Shown: piece after piece, positions 51,034 to 59,785 of the stretch
Numbering within the stretch: position 1 is the stretch's first letter
Layout: every line of letters starts with the position of its first letter
From: Streptomyces vietnamensis
GTDB taxonomy: Bacteria; Actinomycetota; Actinomycetes; Streptomycetales; Streptomycetaceae
Length of the DNA: 64,000 nt
Assembly (NCBI RefSeq): GCF_000830005.1
Contig: NZ_CP010407.1
Location: forward strand, 2,027,001-2,091,000
Direction of reading: 5' to 3'
Made by a program: the position numbers and the translations under genes
The notes under the pieces: generated by a model
What the model was told of the DNA's origin: nothing
What the model saw: the letters and a program-made list of their open reading frames with translations, nothing else
The model's database searches: none

Positions 51034-52050
51034 TCAGAACAGGGCGCTGTAGGCGTTGAGGGCGGGCTGGCCGCCGAGGTGGGCGTAGAGCACGGTCGAG
51101 TCCCGACCGATCTCTCCCCGGTCCACCAGGTCGACCAGGCCCGCCATCGACTTCCCCTCGTAGACGGGGTCGGTGACCATGCCCTCGGTGCGGGCGGCGA
51201 GCCGCATCGCGTCGAGGGTGGCCTCGTCCGGGACGCCGTACACCCCGGCGTGGTAGCGCTCGTCGAGCTCGACGTCGGCCGCCGTCACCTCGCGCTCGAC
51301 GCCGATGAGGGCGGCGGTGTCCCGGGCGATCCGGGTGATCTGCTCGTGCGTCGGGACGGGCTTCGCGGAGGCGTCGATGCCGATGATCCGGCGGGCCGGG
51401 CCGCCCTCCTCGGCGAGCGCGGCGAAGCCCGCGACCATGCCGGCCTGGGTGGAGCCGGTCACCGAGCAGACGACGACGGTGTCGAAGAAGACGCCGAGCT
51501 CCCGCTCCTGCTCGGCCACCTCGTAGGCCCAGTTCACGAAGCCGAGGCCGCCGAGCCGGTGGTCGGAGGCGCCGGCGGGGATCGCGTACGGCTTCCCGCC
51601 GCCCTCCTCGACCTCCCGCAGGGCCTGCTCCCAGCTCTCCTTGAAGCCGATGCCGAAGCCCGCCTTCACCAGGCGCACGTCGGCGCCCGCGAGGCGGCTG
51701 ATGAGGATGTTGCCGACCTTGTCGTAGACGGAGTCGGGCCAGTCGACCCAGCTCTCCTGGACGAGCACGCACTTGAGGCCGGCGCGGGCGGCGACGGCGG
51801 CGACCTGGCGGGTGTGGTTGGACTGGACGCCGCCGATGGAGACGAGGGTGTCGCAGCCCTGGGCGAGGGCGTCGGCGACCAGGTACTCCAGCTTGCGGGT
51901 CTTGTTCCCGCCGTACGCGACACCGGAGTTGCAGTCCTCGCGCTTGGCCCAGAGGGCGGCGCCGCCGAGGTGGTGGGTGAGCCGTTCGAGCGGGTGGACC
52001 GGGGAGGGCCCGAAGAGGAGCGGGTAGCGGTCGAAGTCGGTGATCGGCAA
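51034..52050 (-). CDS. acdS: 1-Aminocyclopropane-1-carboxylate deaminase
   Basis: A 338-residue PLP enzyme of the tryptophan-synthase-beta fold. The cofactor lysine is Lys50 in [13 protein letters not shown]. The features that separate true ACC deaminase from D-cysteine desulfhydrase are present: [30 protein letters not shown] (glutamate) and [14 protein letters not shown] (leucine). It converts ACC, the ethylene precursor, to 2-oxobutyrate and ammonia, a plant-association trait. It lies 55 bases after a GntR gene on the same strand and is probably in its operon. Confidence 0.9.
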   Translation of the reverse strand: MPITDFDRYPLLFGPSPVHPLERLTHHLGGAALWAKREDCNSGVAYGGNKTRKLEYLVADALAQGCDTLVSIGGVQSNHTRQVAAVAARAGLKCVLVQESWVDWPDSVYDKVGNILISRLAGADVRLVKAGFGIGFKESWEQALREVEEGGGKPYAIPAGASDHRLGGLGFVNWAYEVAEQERELGVFFDTVVVCSVTGSTQAGMVAGFAALAEEGGPARRIIGIDASAKPVPTHEQITRIARDTAALIGVEREVTAADVELDERYHAGVYGVPDEATLDAMRLAARTEGMVTDPVYEGKSMAGLVDLVDRGEIGRDSTVLYAHLGGQPALNAYSALF

Positions 52051-52105
52051 AGCGGCTCCCGGTGGGTGACGGCGACGGTTCGACGGTCCTGGACGCGCGG
52101 CGGCC

Positions 52106-53110
52106 CTACGGGGCCGGGGACTTCACGGCCACGGGCTCCGTGGGCACGGGCTCCGTAGGCGCAGGCTCCGTGGGCACGGGCTCCGTAGGCGCAGGCTCCG
52201 TGGGCACGGGCTCCGCGAGCACGGGCTCCGCGAGCGCAGGCTCCGCGGGTGCGGGCTCCGTGGGCGTGGGCTCCGTGGGCGTGGGCCTCTCAGGCACGGG
52301 CTCCGTGGGCACCAGCCTCTCGGGCGCGAGCTCCGTGGGCACCGGCCTCTCGGGCGCGGGTTCCCCGGTGCCGGGCTCACGGCCCGCGGAGGGCCTTCCG
52401 CCTGCGGTCTCCCCGGCCCCCGGGGTCGGCGTCGCGGGGATGCCGGTGACCTCGGCCACCTCGATGGCGTCGTCCGCGAGGTGCTCCAGGGCGGCCCAGA
52501 TCTCCGTGGTGACCCGCACCGCCTCCTCCGCGTCCCCCGCCGCGCACGCCTCGATGAGCCGGGCGTGCAGTGCGGCCGATCCGCAGCTCCCGGCGTCGCC
52601 GAAGAGACGCCGCTCGACGCGGCGGATCAGGGGGGTGTAGCGGGCGATCGTGGCGGCGGCGGCGTGGTTGCCGCTGGCGACGACGAGGACCTGGTGGAGC
52701 TCGTCGTCGGCGTCGAGCGCGGCCTCCACGTCGGAGGCGCGGACGGCCGCCGCGAAGCGCTCGTTGGCCTCGCGCATGGTCCGGATGCCCTCGGGGCCGA
52801 GCAGCGGCACGCCGGTCCTGGCGGCGAGCTCGTGCATCACCCGCACCACCGAGGCGGCGTCCCGGACGACCCGGCTGACCGGCCGGGTGACCCGGGTGTA
52901 GCTCTGCGGCTTGGACTCGACGAGCCCCTCGTCGCCGAGCCGGGCCAGGGCCTCGCGCACGGGTGCGCGCGAGAGCCCGAGCCGTTCGGCGAGATCGGCG
53001 TCCTTCAGCGGCGCGCCGGGGGCGAGGTCCCCGCGCACGATGGCCTCGCGCAGCGCCTCGTACGCCCGGTCACGCAGCAGGGTCCGGCCCACGGGCCGCA
53101 GTGCGTCCAT
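52106..53110 (-). CDS. GntR-family regulator with a long EPVPT-repeat tail, upstream of acdS
   Basis: A 334-residue protein. Residues ~1-225 are a normal FadR-type regulator (winged HTH with [22 protein letters not shown], then FCD with histidines in [15 protein letters not shown]). The last ~100 residues are a proline-rich extension whose core (52134-52358) is 15 pentapeptides of the [10 protein letters not shown] kind. This is far beyond the family's usual 220-240 residues. ATG 53110 lies inside a 35-bp palindrome, so it may be leaderless and autoregulated. The downstream acdS is the likely target. Confidence 0.88.
   Translation of the reverse strand: MDALRPVGRTLLRDRAYEALREAIVRGDLAPGAPLKDADLAERLGLSRAPVREALARLGDEGLVESKPQSYTRVTRPVSRVVRDAASVVRVMHELAARTGVPLLGPEGIRTMREANERFAAAVRASDVEAALDADDELHQVLVVASGNHAAAATIARYTPLIRRVERRLFGDAGSCGSAALHARLIEACAAGDAEEAVRVTTEIWAALEHLADDAIEVAEVTGIPATPTPGAGETAGGRPSAGREPGTGEPAPERPVPTELAPERLVPTEPVPERPTPTEPTPTEPAPAEPALAEPVLAEPVPTEPAPTEPVPTEPAPTEPVPTEPVAVKSPAP
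52134..52358 (-). repeat. 15 tandem 15-bp units in the GntR gene
   Basis: Exactly 225 bp: fifteen units of GGCTCCGTGGGCACG type, each five codons. Over the first part the units alternate between two forms, giving a 30-bp higher-order period. Frame is preserved, so unit number changes would only alter tail length. Confidence 0.93.
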
Positions 53111-53140
53111 GGACTGACATGTTAGATGTCAGTCCATGGA
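53106..53140. promoter_or_regulatory. 35-bp palindromic operator over the GntR start codon
   Basis: TCCATGGACTGACAT and its perfect complement flank GTTAG (15-bp arms, 5-base centre). The left arm includes the GntR start codon. An arm this long is very unlikely by chance; an FCD-type GntR dimer is the natural ligand. Confidence 0.85.
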
Positions 53141-53174
53141 GCTGACCATAGATCAGTTTCGGCCTCAGCGGCCC

Positions 53175-54599
53175 TCAGCGACGGGGCTGGCGGCGCCAGG
53201 GGCCGGTGATCGCGACCATGATGCCCGGGGTCTGGATGTTGGCGAACAGAGTGTCGCCGTCGGGCGAGAAGGTCACGCCGGTGAACTCGCTGTCGTTGAG
53301 GTCGTTGCGGGCGATCGGGTAGGTGCGGCCCGAGTCGGTCGCGCCGAAGAGGTGCTGGACGCCCTCGCCGTCCTCGGCGATGACGAGCCCGCCGTACGGG
53401 GAGACGGTGATGTTGTCGGGGCCGTCGAAGGCGCCGTCCTCGTCCGGGGTGGCGTTCACCCCGAGGAGCACCTTGAGGGTGAGGGTGCGGCGCTTCGGGT
53501 CGTAGAACCAGACCTGGCCGTCGTGCGCGGCGCCGGGGCTCTCCTCGCGCGCGTAGGAGGAGACGATGTACGCGCCGCCGTCGCCCCACCACATGCCCTC
53601 CAGCTTGCGGGCGCGGGTGACCTGGCCGTCCGTGAACTGCTTGCGGACGGAGGTGGTGCGGGCGTCGCGGTCGGGGACGTCGACCCAGTCGACGCCGTAG
53701 ACGGTGCCGATCCGGGTGGCGCGGGACAGGTCGTCCACGAAGCGGCCCGAGGAGTCGATGCACTTGAAGGCCTGGAGCGCGCCGGCGTCGTCGGCGAGGG
53801 TGCGGAGCTTGCCGCGGCCGTGCTCGAAGTCCTGCGGCGGCACCCAGCGGAAGAGCAGCCCATTGGGGCCCGAGGCGTCCTCGGTGAGGTAGGCGTGGCC
53901 GTGCTTGGGGTCGACGACGACGGCCTCGTGGGCGTAGCGGCCGAAGGCCTTGATCGGCTTGGGTTCGAGGTTGGCGCGGCGGTCGTACGGGTCGACCTCG
54001 AAGATGTAGCCGTGGTCCTTGGTCATGCCGTTCTTGCCGGCCAGGTCCTCGGTCTCCTCGCCGGTCAGCCAGGTGCCCCAGGCGGTGCGGCCGCCGGCGC
54101 AGTTGGTGGAGGTGCCGGCGACGCCGACCCACTCGGCGACGGTGCCGTCGCGGTGCACTTCGACGACGGTGCAGCCGCCGGCCGCGGCCGGGTCGTAGAC
54201 GAGGCCCTCGGTGAGCGGGACGGGGTGCTCCCACTTGGCGCGGGGGCCCTTGAGCTCGTGGTTGTTGACGAGGTACGTGGCGCCGCGCGGGCCGTCGAAG
54301 GCGGCGGTGCCGTCGTGGTTGGAGGGCGTGAACTCGCCGGACTCCAGGCGGGTCACGCCGCTGTGGGTGACGACGCGGTACGAGAAGCCCTCGGGCAGGG
54401 CGAGCATCCCGTCGGGGTCGGCGACGAGCGGGCCGTACCCGAGGTCGTGGCCGTGACCGTGGCCTGCCCCGTACGCCTCCGGCTCGTCGGAGGCGAGCGC
54501 CTCGGGGGCGGTGGCGAGAGCCCCGACGACACCGGTGAGGGCGAGGCCCGCACCGGCGACGGCGGACTGCTTGGCGAACTCTCTGCGGTTGATCGGCAT
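53175..54599 (-). CDS. phoX: PhoX-like secreted alkaline phosphatase (DUF839)
   Basis: A 474-residue exoenzyme. The N-terminus INRREFAKQSAVAGAGLALTG has the twin-arginine signal of Tat export, as expected for PhoX, which folds with Fe3+/Ca2+ in the cytoplasm. Conserved blocks include PEGFSYRVVTHSG, NNHELKGPRAKWEHP, WGTWLTGEETED, YAHEAVVVDPKHG and DGPDNITVSPYGGLVIAEDG. ATG 54599. A three-unit PHO box lies about 54 bases upstream, predicting induction by PhoP under phosphate starvation. The neighbouring extracellular nuclease could supply phosphomonoesters. Confidence 0.88.
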   Translation of the reverse strand: MPINRREFAKQSAVAGAGLALTGVVGALATAPEALASDEPEAYGAGHGHGHDLGYGPLVADPDGMLALPEGFSYRVVTHSGVTRLESGEFTPSNHDGTAAFDGPRGATYLVNNHELKGPRAKWEHPVPLTEGLVYDPAAAGGCTVVEVHRDGTVAEWVGVAGTSTNCAGGRTAWGTWLTGEETEDLAGKNGMTKDHGYIFEVDPYDRRANLEPKPIKAFGRYAHEAVVVDPKHGHAYLTEDASGPNGLLFRWVPPQDFEHGRGKLRTLADDAGALQAFKCIDSSGRFVDDLSRATRIGTVYGVDWVDVPDRDARTTSVRKQFTDGQVTRARKLEGMWWGDGGAYIVSSYAREESPGAAHDGQVWFYDPKRRTLTLKVLLGVNATPDEDGAFDGPDNITVSPYGGLVIAEDGEGVQHLFGATDSGRTYPIARNDLNDSEFTGVTFSPDGDTLFANIQTPGIMVAITGPWRRQPRR

Positions 54600-54953
54600 G
54601 GTGGTGGGGTCTCCCTGTGGTGGCCGGATCTCGCGCGCCACCCTCCCGCGCCCCCACGAACACCGCTTGAACGCCACGGGAACACCACCGGGCATCCCGC
54701 CCGGGCGGCCCCGCGGGGCGCTCCCGCACCGGCCCGAGCATCGCTCGTCCCCGCCCCCGCCGGGGACCGCTCCGGCGGGTACCACCGGGGGCCGCCACGC
54801 CCCCAGCAGGCGCTGTCGGGGGCGCCGCACCACGGCGGGCACCGCCAGGGCGCCTCTCCGCAGCGAGCTCCCGGTCCGGAGTACCGCGCCCGGGCAGCTG
54901 CCCCGCCGGGCGCGCGCCGCGCCGAGACCGCCCCCGGCATCGGTGACCCCGCG
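54600..54953. other. Upstream region of phoX, no gene
   Basis: Apart from the PHO box at 54653-54685 this 354-bp stretch is GC-rich filler with short GGGGGC/GCCCCC palindromes. There is no convincing ORF, start site or ribosome-binding site. It ends at the stop of the next minus-strand gene, so it may also hold a terminator. Confidence 0.6.
54653..54685 (-). promoter_or_regulatory. PHO box (three 11-bp direct repeats)
   Basis: Read on the minus strand the three adjacent units are GTGTTCCCGTG, GCGTTCAAGCG and GTGTTCGTGGG, each with GTTC in the same place. This matches the Streptomyces PhoP operator architecture. The next gene downstream on that strand is phoX. Confidence 0.8.
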
Positions 54954-56423
54954 TCAGGAACCCGAAGCCCCCGACCGGGAGCGGGCCTTGAAGGCGGCCT
55001 TGCGGGCCTCCTTCGCCGCGGACTTGTCCCGGTGCAGGCGGCCCATCGCCTCCAGGACCTCCGCCGTCGCCGGGTGCTCCACCCGCCAGGCCGCCTCGAA
55101 GAAGCCGCTGTGGCGGCCGGTGAGGCCCTCGATCAGCTCCTGGAGCTCCTCCAGGTCTCCGGCCGAGTCGAGCTGGGCCGCGATCGTGTCGATCGCCAGC
55201 CAGAAGATCATCGACTCCGGCGGCGCGGGCACGTCCGCCGCGCCGCGCTCCGCGAGCCAGACCCGGGCGAGGCCGCCGAGTTCGGCGTCGTCGAGGACCT
55301 CGCGGACGGCGGGCTCCGCCTCGGCGCCGACCAGGGAGAGGGTCTGCTGGCAGTGGAGGCGGCGGAGCGGGGAGCCCGCGTCGGCGCCCCGCGCGGCGTG
55401 CAGCAGCTCGCGGGCCGCGTCGAGCGCGTCGCGGCCGGCCAGCCACGCGGCGGTCTCCTCGCGGGCCGCGGCCTCCGGATAGCCGGCGATCCCGTCGAGG
55501 AGGGCGTCGGCGCCCTTGTCCGTCAGGTCGCCGACGGCGGGCGCGTCGACGCCGGCCTCCAGCATCCGGGCCCGGACGCCGTAGAGCCCGAGCGGGGTGA
55601 GCCGGACCATGCCGTAGCGGGTGACGTCCTCGTCGTCGACGGGCGGCGCGGGCTCCTCGCCCTCCTCGGCCATCAGGGCCTCGTCGACGGGCTGGTACTC
55701 GACGAGTCCGATGGGTTCGAGGAGCCGGAACTGCTCGTCGAGCCGCATCATCGCGTCGGAGACCTGCTCCAGGACGTCGTCGGTGGGCTCGCCCATGTCG
55801 TCGGGGACGACCATCGACGCGGCGAGCGCGGGCAGCGGCACGGGGCCCTCGCCGGCGCCGCCCTCGCTGACGGTCAGCAGGTAGAGGTTGCCGAGGACGC
55901 CCTCCAGGAAGTCGGCCTCGACCTCGGGGTCCCAGTCGAGCGCCTCGAAGTCGATCTCGCCGTCCTCGCCGACGATCGCGTCCAGGTCGTCGAGGACGGG
56001 GGCGACGGCGTCGGCGAAGACGGCGTCGAAGCCGTCCAGCCAGAGGCCGAGGACGTCCTGCGGCGAACCGCCCGTGACCAGTGCGAGGTTCTCGCCGGGA
56101 CCGGCCCGCCCGGGAAGGTCCTCGTCCTCGGCGCCCTCCGCGGCCTGTCCGTCCTCGACGGCGACGAGTCCGGTGTCGACGGCGAGCCGCCAGGCGTCGC
56201 CGGCCCAGGTCTGGCCGTCCTCGTCGTCGGCGAGGCCGAGGACCTCGGCGGCTTCGGGGAGTTGCTCGTCGACGAGTTCGCCGCCCGCGTCGACCCGGGT
56301 CTCGGGCCCGGCCCAGCGGGCGAGCCGTACGGCCTGGGCGAGGAGGGGGGCGGCCAGGGCGTCCCGCGCCAGCTCCGCGTCCGCACGCAGCCGAACGGGG
56401 GGAAGGGTGGGGTGCTCTGACAT
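54954..56423 (-). CDS. Conserved acidic protein of unknown function
   Basis: A 489-residue soluble, strongly acidic protein (several EDGQAAEGAEDEDLP- and EEGEEPAPPVDDEDV-type stretches) with a lysine/arginine-rich C-terminal tail (DKSAAKEARKAAFKARSRSG). Helical segments resembling tetratricopeptide or ARM-like folds appear in the second half (LTDKGADALLDGIAGYPEAAA, ELIEGLTGRHSGFFEAAWRVEHP). No catalytic motif. ATG 56423. I do not recognise a function. Confidence 0.78.
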   Translation of the reverse strand: MSEHPTLPPVRLRADAELARDALAAPLLAQAVRLARWAGPETRVDAGGELVDEQLPEAAEVLGLADDEDGQTWAGDAWRLAVDTGLVAVEDGQAAEGAEDEDLPGRAGPGENLALVTGGSPQDVLGLWLDGFDAVFADAVAPVLDDLDAIVGEDGEIDFEALDWDPEVEADFLEGVLGNLYLLTVSEGGAGEGPVPLPALAASMVVPDDMGEPTDDVLEQVSDAMMRLDEQFRLLEPIGLVEYQPVDEALMAEEGEEPAPPVDDEDVTRYGMVRLTPLGLYGVRARMLEAGVDAPAVGDLTDKGADALLDGIAGYPEAAAREETAAWLAGRDALDAARELLHAARGADAGSPLRRLHCQQTLSLVGAEAEPAVREVLDDAELGGLARVWLAERGAADVPAPPESMIFWLAIDTIAAQLDSAGDLEELQELIEGLTGRHSGFFEAAWRVEHPATAEVLEAMGRLHRDKSAAKEARKAAFKARSRSGASGS

Positions 56424-56553
56424 CGGTGGGGTCTCCTCGGCGCGTGCGGGGGTGAAGGTGAAAGGGGCTCGGAGAGCGGTCCTCAGGGTAGACGCATCCG
56501 GGGGCCCTTCCGCCGGTTCACGGATCCGTCAGCCTTCGTACACCCGTCGACTC

Positions 56554-56583
56554 TTGACAAGTGCACTGCTCTCACAAGAGATT
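56554..56583 (+). promoter_or_regulatory. Candidate promoter for the nuclease gene
   Basis: TTGACA (56554-56559) is a consensus -35 box in an otherwise unusually AT-rich 80-bp stretch. The -10 is unclear: AGAGAT at 56577, or TAGATT at 56592 with a different -35. Confidence 0.4.
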
Positions 56584-56633
56584 GACGCGCGTAGATTCAT
56601 CTGCCGATCCTCCAAGCACCCTCGGAGCCTCTG

Positions 56634-58502
56634 ATGTCTTCCTCCATACCGAGATTCGCCGCGGTCTCCGCCGTCGTCGCCTCCGCCCTCGCCGCCGGCC
56701 TGCTCGCGGGTCCGTCGAGCGCCGCCGCGGAGATCGCCGCCACGGAGAGCGCCGCCGCGGACACCACCGCCGCCGGCGTCCGCATCCACGACATCCAGGG
56801 CACGACGCGCGTCTCCCCCCTCGTCGGCAAGCAGGTCACCGGCGTCACGGGCATCGTCACCGGCGTCCGTACGTACGGCTCGCGTGGATTCTGGATCCAG
56901 GATCCGAACGCCGACGACAACCCGGCCACCAGCGAGGGCATCTTCGTCTTCACCAGCTCCGTCCCGACCGTCGCCGTCGGCGACGCGGTCAGCCTGAACG
57001 GCACGGTCACCGAGTACGTCCCCGGCGGCCTGAACTCGGGCAACCAGTCCCTCACCCAGATCTCCAAGCCCGTCATCACGGTCCTCTCGAAGGGCAACCC
57101 GGTCCCGGCCCCCGTGACCATCTCCGCGTGGTCGGTCCCGGACGAGTACGCCCCCGAGGGCGACCCGGCCGCGGGCGGCTCGATCAACGGCCTGACGCTC
57201 GACCCCGAGACGTACGCCCTGGACTACTACGAGTCCCTGGAGGGCACCAACGTCCGGATCGACTCCTCGCGGGTGGTCGGCGCCACCGACCCGTACGCGG
57301 AGCTCTGGGTGACGGTGAAGCCCTGGGAGAACGACAACGAGCGCGGCGGCACGGTCTACGGCTCGTACGAGTCCCAGAACACCGGCCGGCTCCAGATCCA
57401 GTCGCTGACCCCGCTGGCCCAGCAGCCCTTCCCCAAGGCGAACGTGGGCGACCGGCTGACCGGCACCACCGAGGGCCCGCTCGACTTCAACCAGTTCGGC
57501 GGCTACACGCTGACCGCGCGCACCCTGGGCACTCTGGAGGACAACGGCCTGGAGCGCGAGACCACGGACAAGCAGCACAAGAACGAGCTGGCCGTGGCGA
57601 CGTACAACGTCGAGAACCTCGACCCGACCGACCCGCAGGAGAAGTTCGACGCGCTCGCGAAGGCGGTCGTCGAGAACCTCGCCTCGCCCGACATCGTCGC
57701 CCTGGAGGAGATCCAGGACAACAACGGCGCCAAGAACGACGGCACGGTCGCCGCCGACGTGACGGTGAAGAAGTTCACCGACGCGATCGTGGCGGCCGGC
57801 GGTCCGGCGTACGAGTGGCGCTCGATCGACCCGCAGAACGGCAAGGACGGCGGCGAGCCCGGCGGCAACATCCGTCAGGTCTTCCTCTTCAACCCCGAGC
57901 GGGTCTCCTTCACGGACCGCGCGGGCGGCGACGCGACCACCGCCACCGCCGTGACGGGCACCAAGGGCCGTGCCGCGCTGACCCTCTCCCCCGGCCGCAT
58001 CGACCCGGCGAACACCGCCTGGGAGGCCAGCCGCAAGCCGCTCGCGGGCGAGTTCGTCTTCCGCGGCCGCACGGTCTTCGTGATCGCCAACCACCTCACC
58101 TCCAAGGGCGGCGACGAGTCGATCGTCTCGCACCACCAGCCGCCGAACCGTTCCTCCGAGGCCAAGCGGCTGCTCCAGGCGCAGGCCGTCAACGCCTTCG
58201 TCAAGGAGATCGAGGCCGTCGACAAGCAGGCGGACGTGCTCGTCGTCGGCGACATGAACGACTTCGAGTTCTCCGGGACGACGGAGGCGATGACCGACGG
58301 CGGCGCGCTGTACCCGGCCATCACGTCGCTGCCGGAGAGCGAGCGCTACTCGTACGTGTACCAGGGCAACAGCCAGGTCCTCGACCAGATCCTGACCAGC
58401 CCGGGCGTCCACCACTTCGAGTACGACTCCGTGCACATCAACGCGGAGTTCGCGGACCAGAACAGCGACCACGACCCGCAGGTCCTGCGCTTCCGCCCGT
58501 AG
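56634..58502 (+). CDS. Secreted ExeM/NucH-like endonuclease/exonuclease/phosphatase
   Basis: A 622-residue exoprotein: signal peptide (VVASALAAGLLAGPSSAAA), an N-terminal OB-fold-like domain (VTGVTGIVTGVRTYGSRGFWIQD), then an endonuclease/exonuclease/phosphatase domain with VATYNVENLDPTD, ALEEIQDNNG, VIANHLTSKGGD, VVGDMNDFEFSG and the terminal NSDHDPQVLRF. This is the arrangement of extracellular nucleases such as ExeM. Extracellular DNA could serve as phosphate source with the nearby PhoX; no PHO box was found at this promoter. It ends 12 bases before the convergent monooxygenase gene. Confidence 0.9.
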   Translation: MSSSIPRFAAVSAVVASALAAGLLAGPSSAAAEIAATESAAADTTAAGVRIHDIQGTTRVSPLVGKQVTGVTGIVTGVRTYGSRGFWIQDPNADDNPATSEGIFVFTSSVPTVAVGDAVSLNGTVTEYVPGGLNSGNQSLTQISKPVITVLSKGNPVPAPVTISAWSVPDEYAPEGDPAAGGSINGLTLDPETYALDYYESLEGTNVRIDSSRVVGATDPYAELWVTVKPWENDNERGGTVYGSYESQNTGRLQIQSLTPLAQQPFPKANVGDRLTGTTEGPLDFNQFGGYTLTARTLGTLEDNGLERETTDKQHKNELAVATYNVENLDPTDPQEKFDALAKAVVENLASPDIVALEEIQDNNGAKNDGTVAADVTVKKFTDAIVAAGGPAYEWRSIDPQNGKDGGEPGGNIRQVFLFNPERVSFTDRAGGDATTATAVTGTKGRAALTLSPGRIDPANTAWEASRKPLAGEFVFRGRTVFVIANHLTSKGGDESIVSHHQPPNRSSEAKRLLQAQAVNAFVKEIEAVDKQADVLVVGDMNDFEFSGTTEAMTDGGALYPAITSLPESERYSYVYQGNSQVLDQILTSPGVHHFEYDSVHINAEFADQNSDHDPQVLRFRP

Positions 58503-58514
58503 CGGGAAACCCGG

Positions 58515-59228
58515 TCACACGCCCGCGTCGAGACTCAGCGCGGGCGTGTACCTCCGCACCCGGCTGCCGACGAGCCCCGGGTACGCGTGCACCCGCCGCC
58601 AGGCCTCACCGAGCGGGGCGTACTCCGCCTGCCACTCGACGTGGGCCTGCTCGGTCTCCCACTCGGCGAGGTTCAGGACGCGGGTGCCGTCGAGGGACCG
58701 GTGGAAGTGCGCGCCGATCCCGCCGTGCGCCGCCCGCTTCCCCGCGTCGTCGGCCATGGCGGTGAACACGGCCTCCACCCAGGCCTCCTGCCGCTCCGCG
58801 TCCGGCCCGTCGAAGTCGACCTCGACGACCGCGATCGCCCCGGGCAGTGCCCCGGCGCTCTCCTCGTCGAGGACGGCGGAGCGCAGCAGGGGCGCGTAGC
58901 GGCGCAGTTCCACCCGCTCGATGCCGGGGACGGCGGCGTCGATCTCGGCGTTCCGGTCGTCGCGGTGGGTGCGGACGAAGTCGTCGTAGGCCTCCGGGGC
59001 CGTCCACTGCGAGTAGTGCAGCAGCGTGTCCCCGTCCGTGCCGATGTAGACGCTGTACGAGAGCAGCCCCAGGTCGGGCCATTCCCGGCTCTCCCAGGCC
59101 TTGCGGATGGCCTCGACGGCCGCCCGCTGCCGCTCGGGGGTGGCGACCCGCCAGGTGCTGGCCAGGACGGCGCCGACGCCGGGGCGGTGGAGGTCGGGGC
59201 GGGCATCGGGGCGGGCGACGGCGTTCAT
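58515..59228 (-). CDS. Tandem ABM-domain monooxygenase, SoxR-box controlled
   Basis: A 237-residue protein with two antibiotic-biosynthesis-monooxygenase-like ferredoxin folds (residues ~20-115 and ~125-230), both containing W/H-rich strands such as LLSYSVYIGTDGDTLLHYSQW and GIGAHFHRSLDGTRVLNLAEWE. Such domains oxidise quinols or aromatic polyketides. ATG 59228 follows AGGAG. A perfect SoxR-type palindrome lies 46 bases upstream. I recall that SoxR of S. coelicolor controls a handful of redox genes, one of them annotated as a monooxygenase, so this may be that orthologue. Confidence 0.8.
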   Translation of the reverse strand: MNAVARPDARPDLHRPGVGAVLASTWRVATPERQRAAVEAIRKAWESREWPDLGLLSYSVYIGTDGDTLLHYSQWTAPEAYDDFVRTHRDDRNAEIDAAVPGIERVELRRYAPLLRSAVLDEESAGALPGAIAVVEVDFDGPDAERQEAWVEAVFTAMADDAGKRAAHGGIGAHFHRSLDGTRVLNLAEWETEQAHVEWQAEYAPLGEAWRRVHAYPGLVGSRVRRYTPALSLDAGV

Positions 59229-59264
59229 GGAGGGTCTCCTGTTCCTCGGAGGGGCTATGGCTCC

Positions 59265-59295
59265 ACCGTCCTCCCTCAACCATGGTTGAGGTCAA
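59265..59295 (-). promoter_or_regulatory. SoxR box in a 19-bp MerR-type spacer
   Basis: The 18-bp perfect palindrome CCTCAACCATGGTTGAGG (59274-59291) matches the CCTCAA-N6-TTGAGG SoxR consensus. On the minus strand it sits between a TTGACC -35 (59295-59290) and a weak GACGGT -10, 19 bases apart. That is the long spacer typical of MerR-family activation. Confidence 0.8.
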
Positions 59296-59322
59296 GGGGA
59301 TTCGCCGTGGGAGACTGCTTTC

Positions 59323-59766
59323 ATGATCCTTCGCCCCGCCACCCGCGCCGAACTGCCCGCCGTCCTCGCCCTGCTCGCCGACGAGGACGGGGTCGTGGAC
59401 CCCGGCTCGGTCGTCGTCACCGAGGCGTACGAGCGGGCCTTCGCGGACATCGAGGCCGATCCGCGCAACGAGATGCTCGTCCTGGTGGACGGGGATCTCG
59501 TCCTGGGCTGCCTCCAGGCCACGTACATCCCGGGACTCGGCAAGGGCGGCGCCGAGCGGGCCCTGATCGAGGCGGTCCGGATCAGGGCCGACCGGCGGGG
59601 CGGCGGGCTCGGCCGGGAGCTGATGGAGCGGGCCGTGGCGCGGGCGAAGGAGCGCGGCTGCGCGCTCGTCCAGCTGACCAGCAACAAGCGGCGGACGGAC
59701 GCCCACCGCTTCTACGCCTCGCTGGGCTTCGCCCGCAGCCACGACGGCTTCAAGCTGGGCCTCTGA
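59323..59766 (+). CDS. GNAT-family N-acetyltransferase
   Basis: A 147-residue acetyltransferase with the acetyl-CoA loop RRGGGLGRELMERAVARAKERGCALVQL (split here as the A motif, residues ~85-112) and the B motif HRFYASLGFARSHDGFKLGL region at the end. ATG 59323 has a weak ribosome site. It is divergent from the SoxR-controlled gene across 94 bases; whether the SoxR box also affects it is unknown. Substrate not predictable. Confidence 0.85.
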   Translation: MILRPATRAELPAVLALLADEDGVVDPGSVVVTEAYERAFADIEADPRNEMLVLVDGDLVLGCLQATYIPGLGKGGAERALIEAVRIRADRRGGGLGRELMERAVARAKERGCALVQLTSNKRRTDAHRFYASLGFARSHDGFKLGL

Positions 59767-59785
59767 CCGAAGAGGCGCCCGGCCC

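Noticed and set aside
52134..52358. CRISPR array
   Set aside because: Units are directly adjacent without spacers and are coding; it is a simple tandem repeat. The other tandem repeats also lack spacers.
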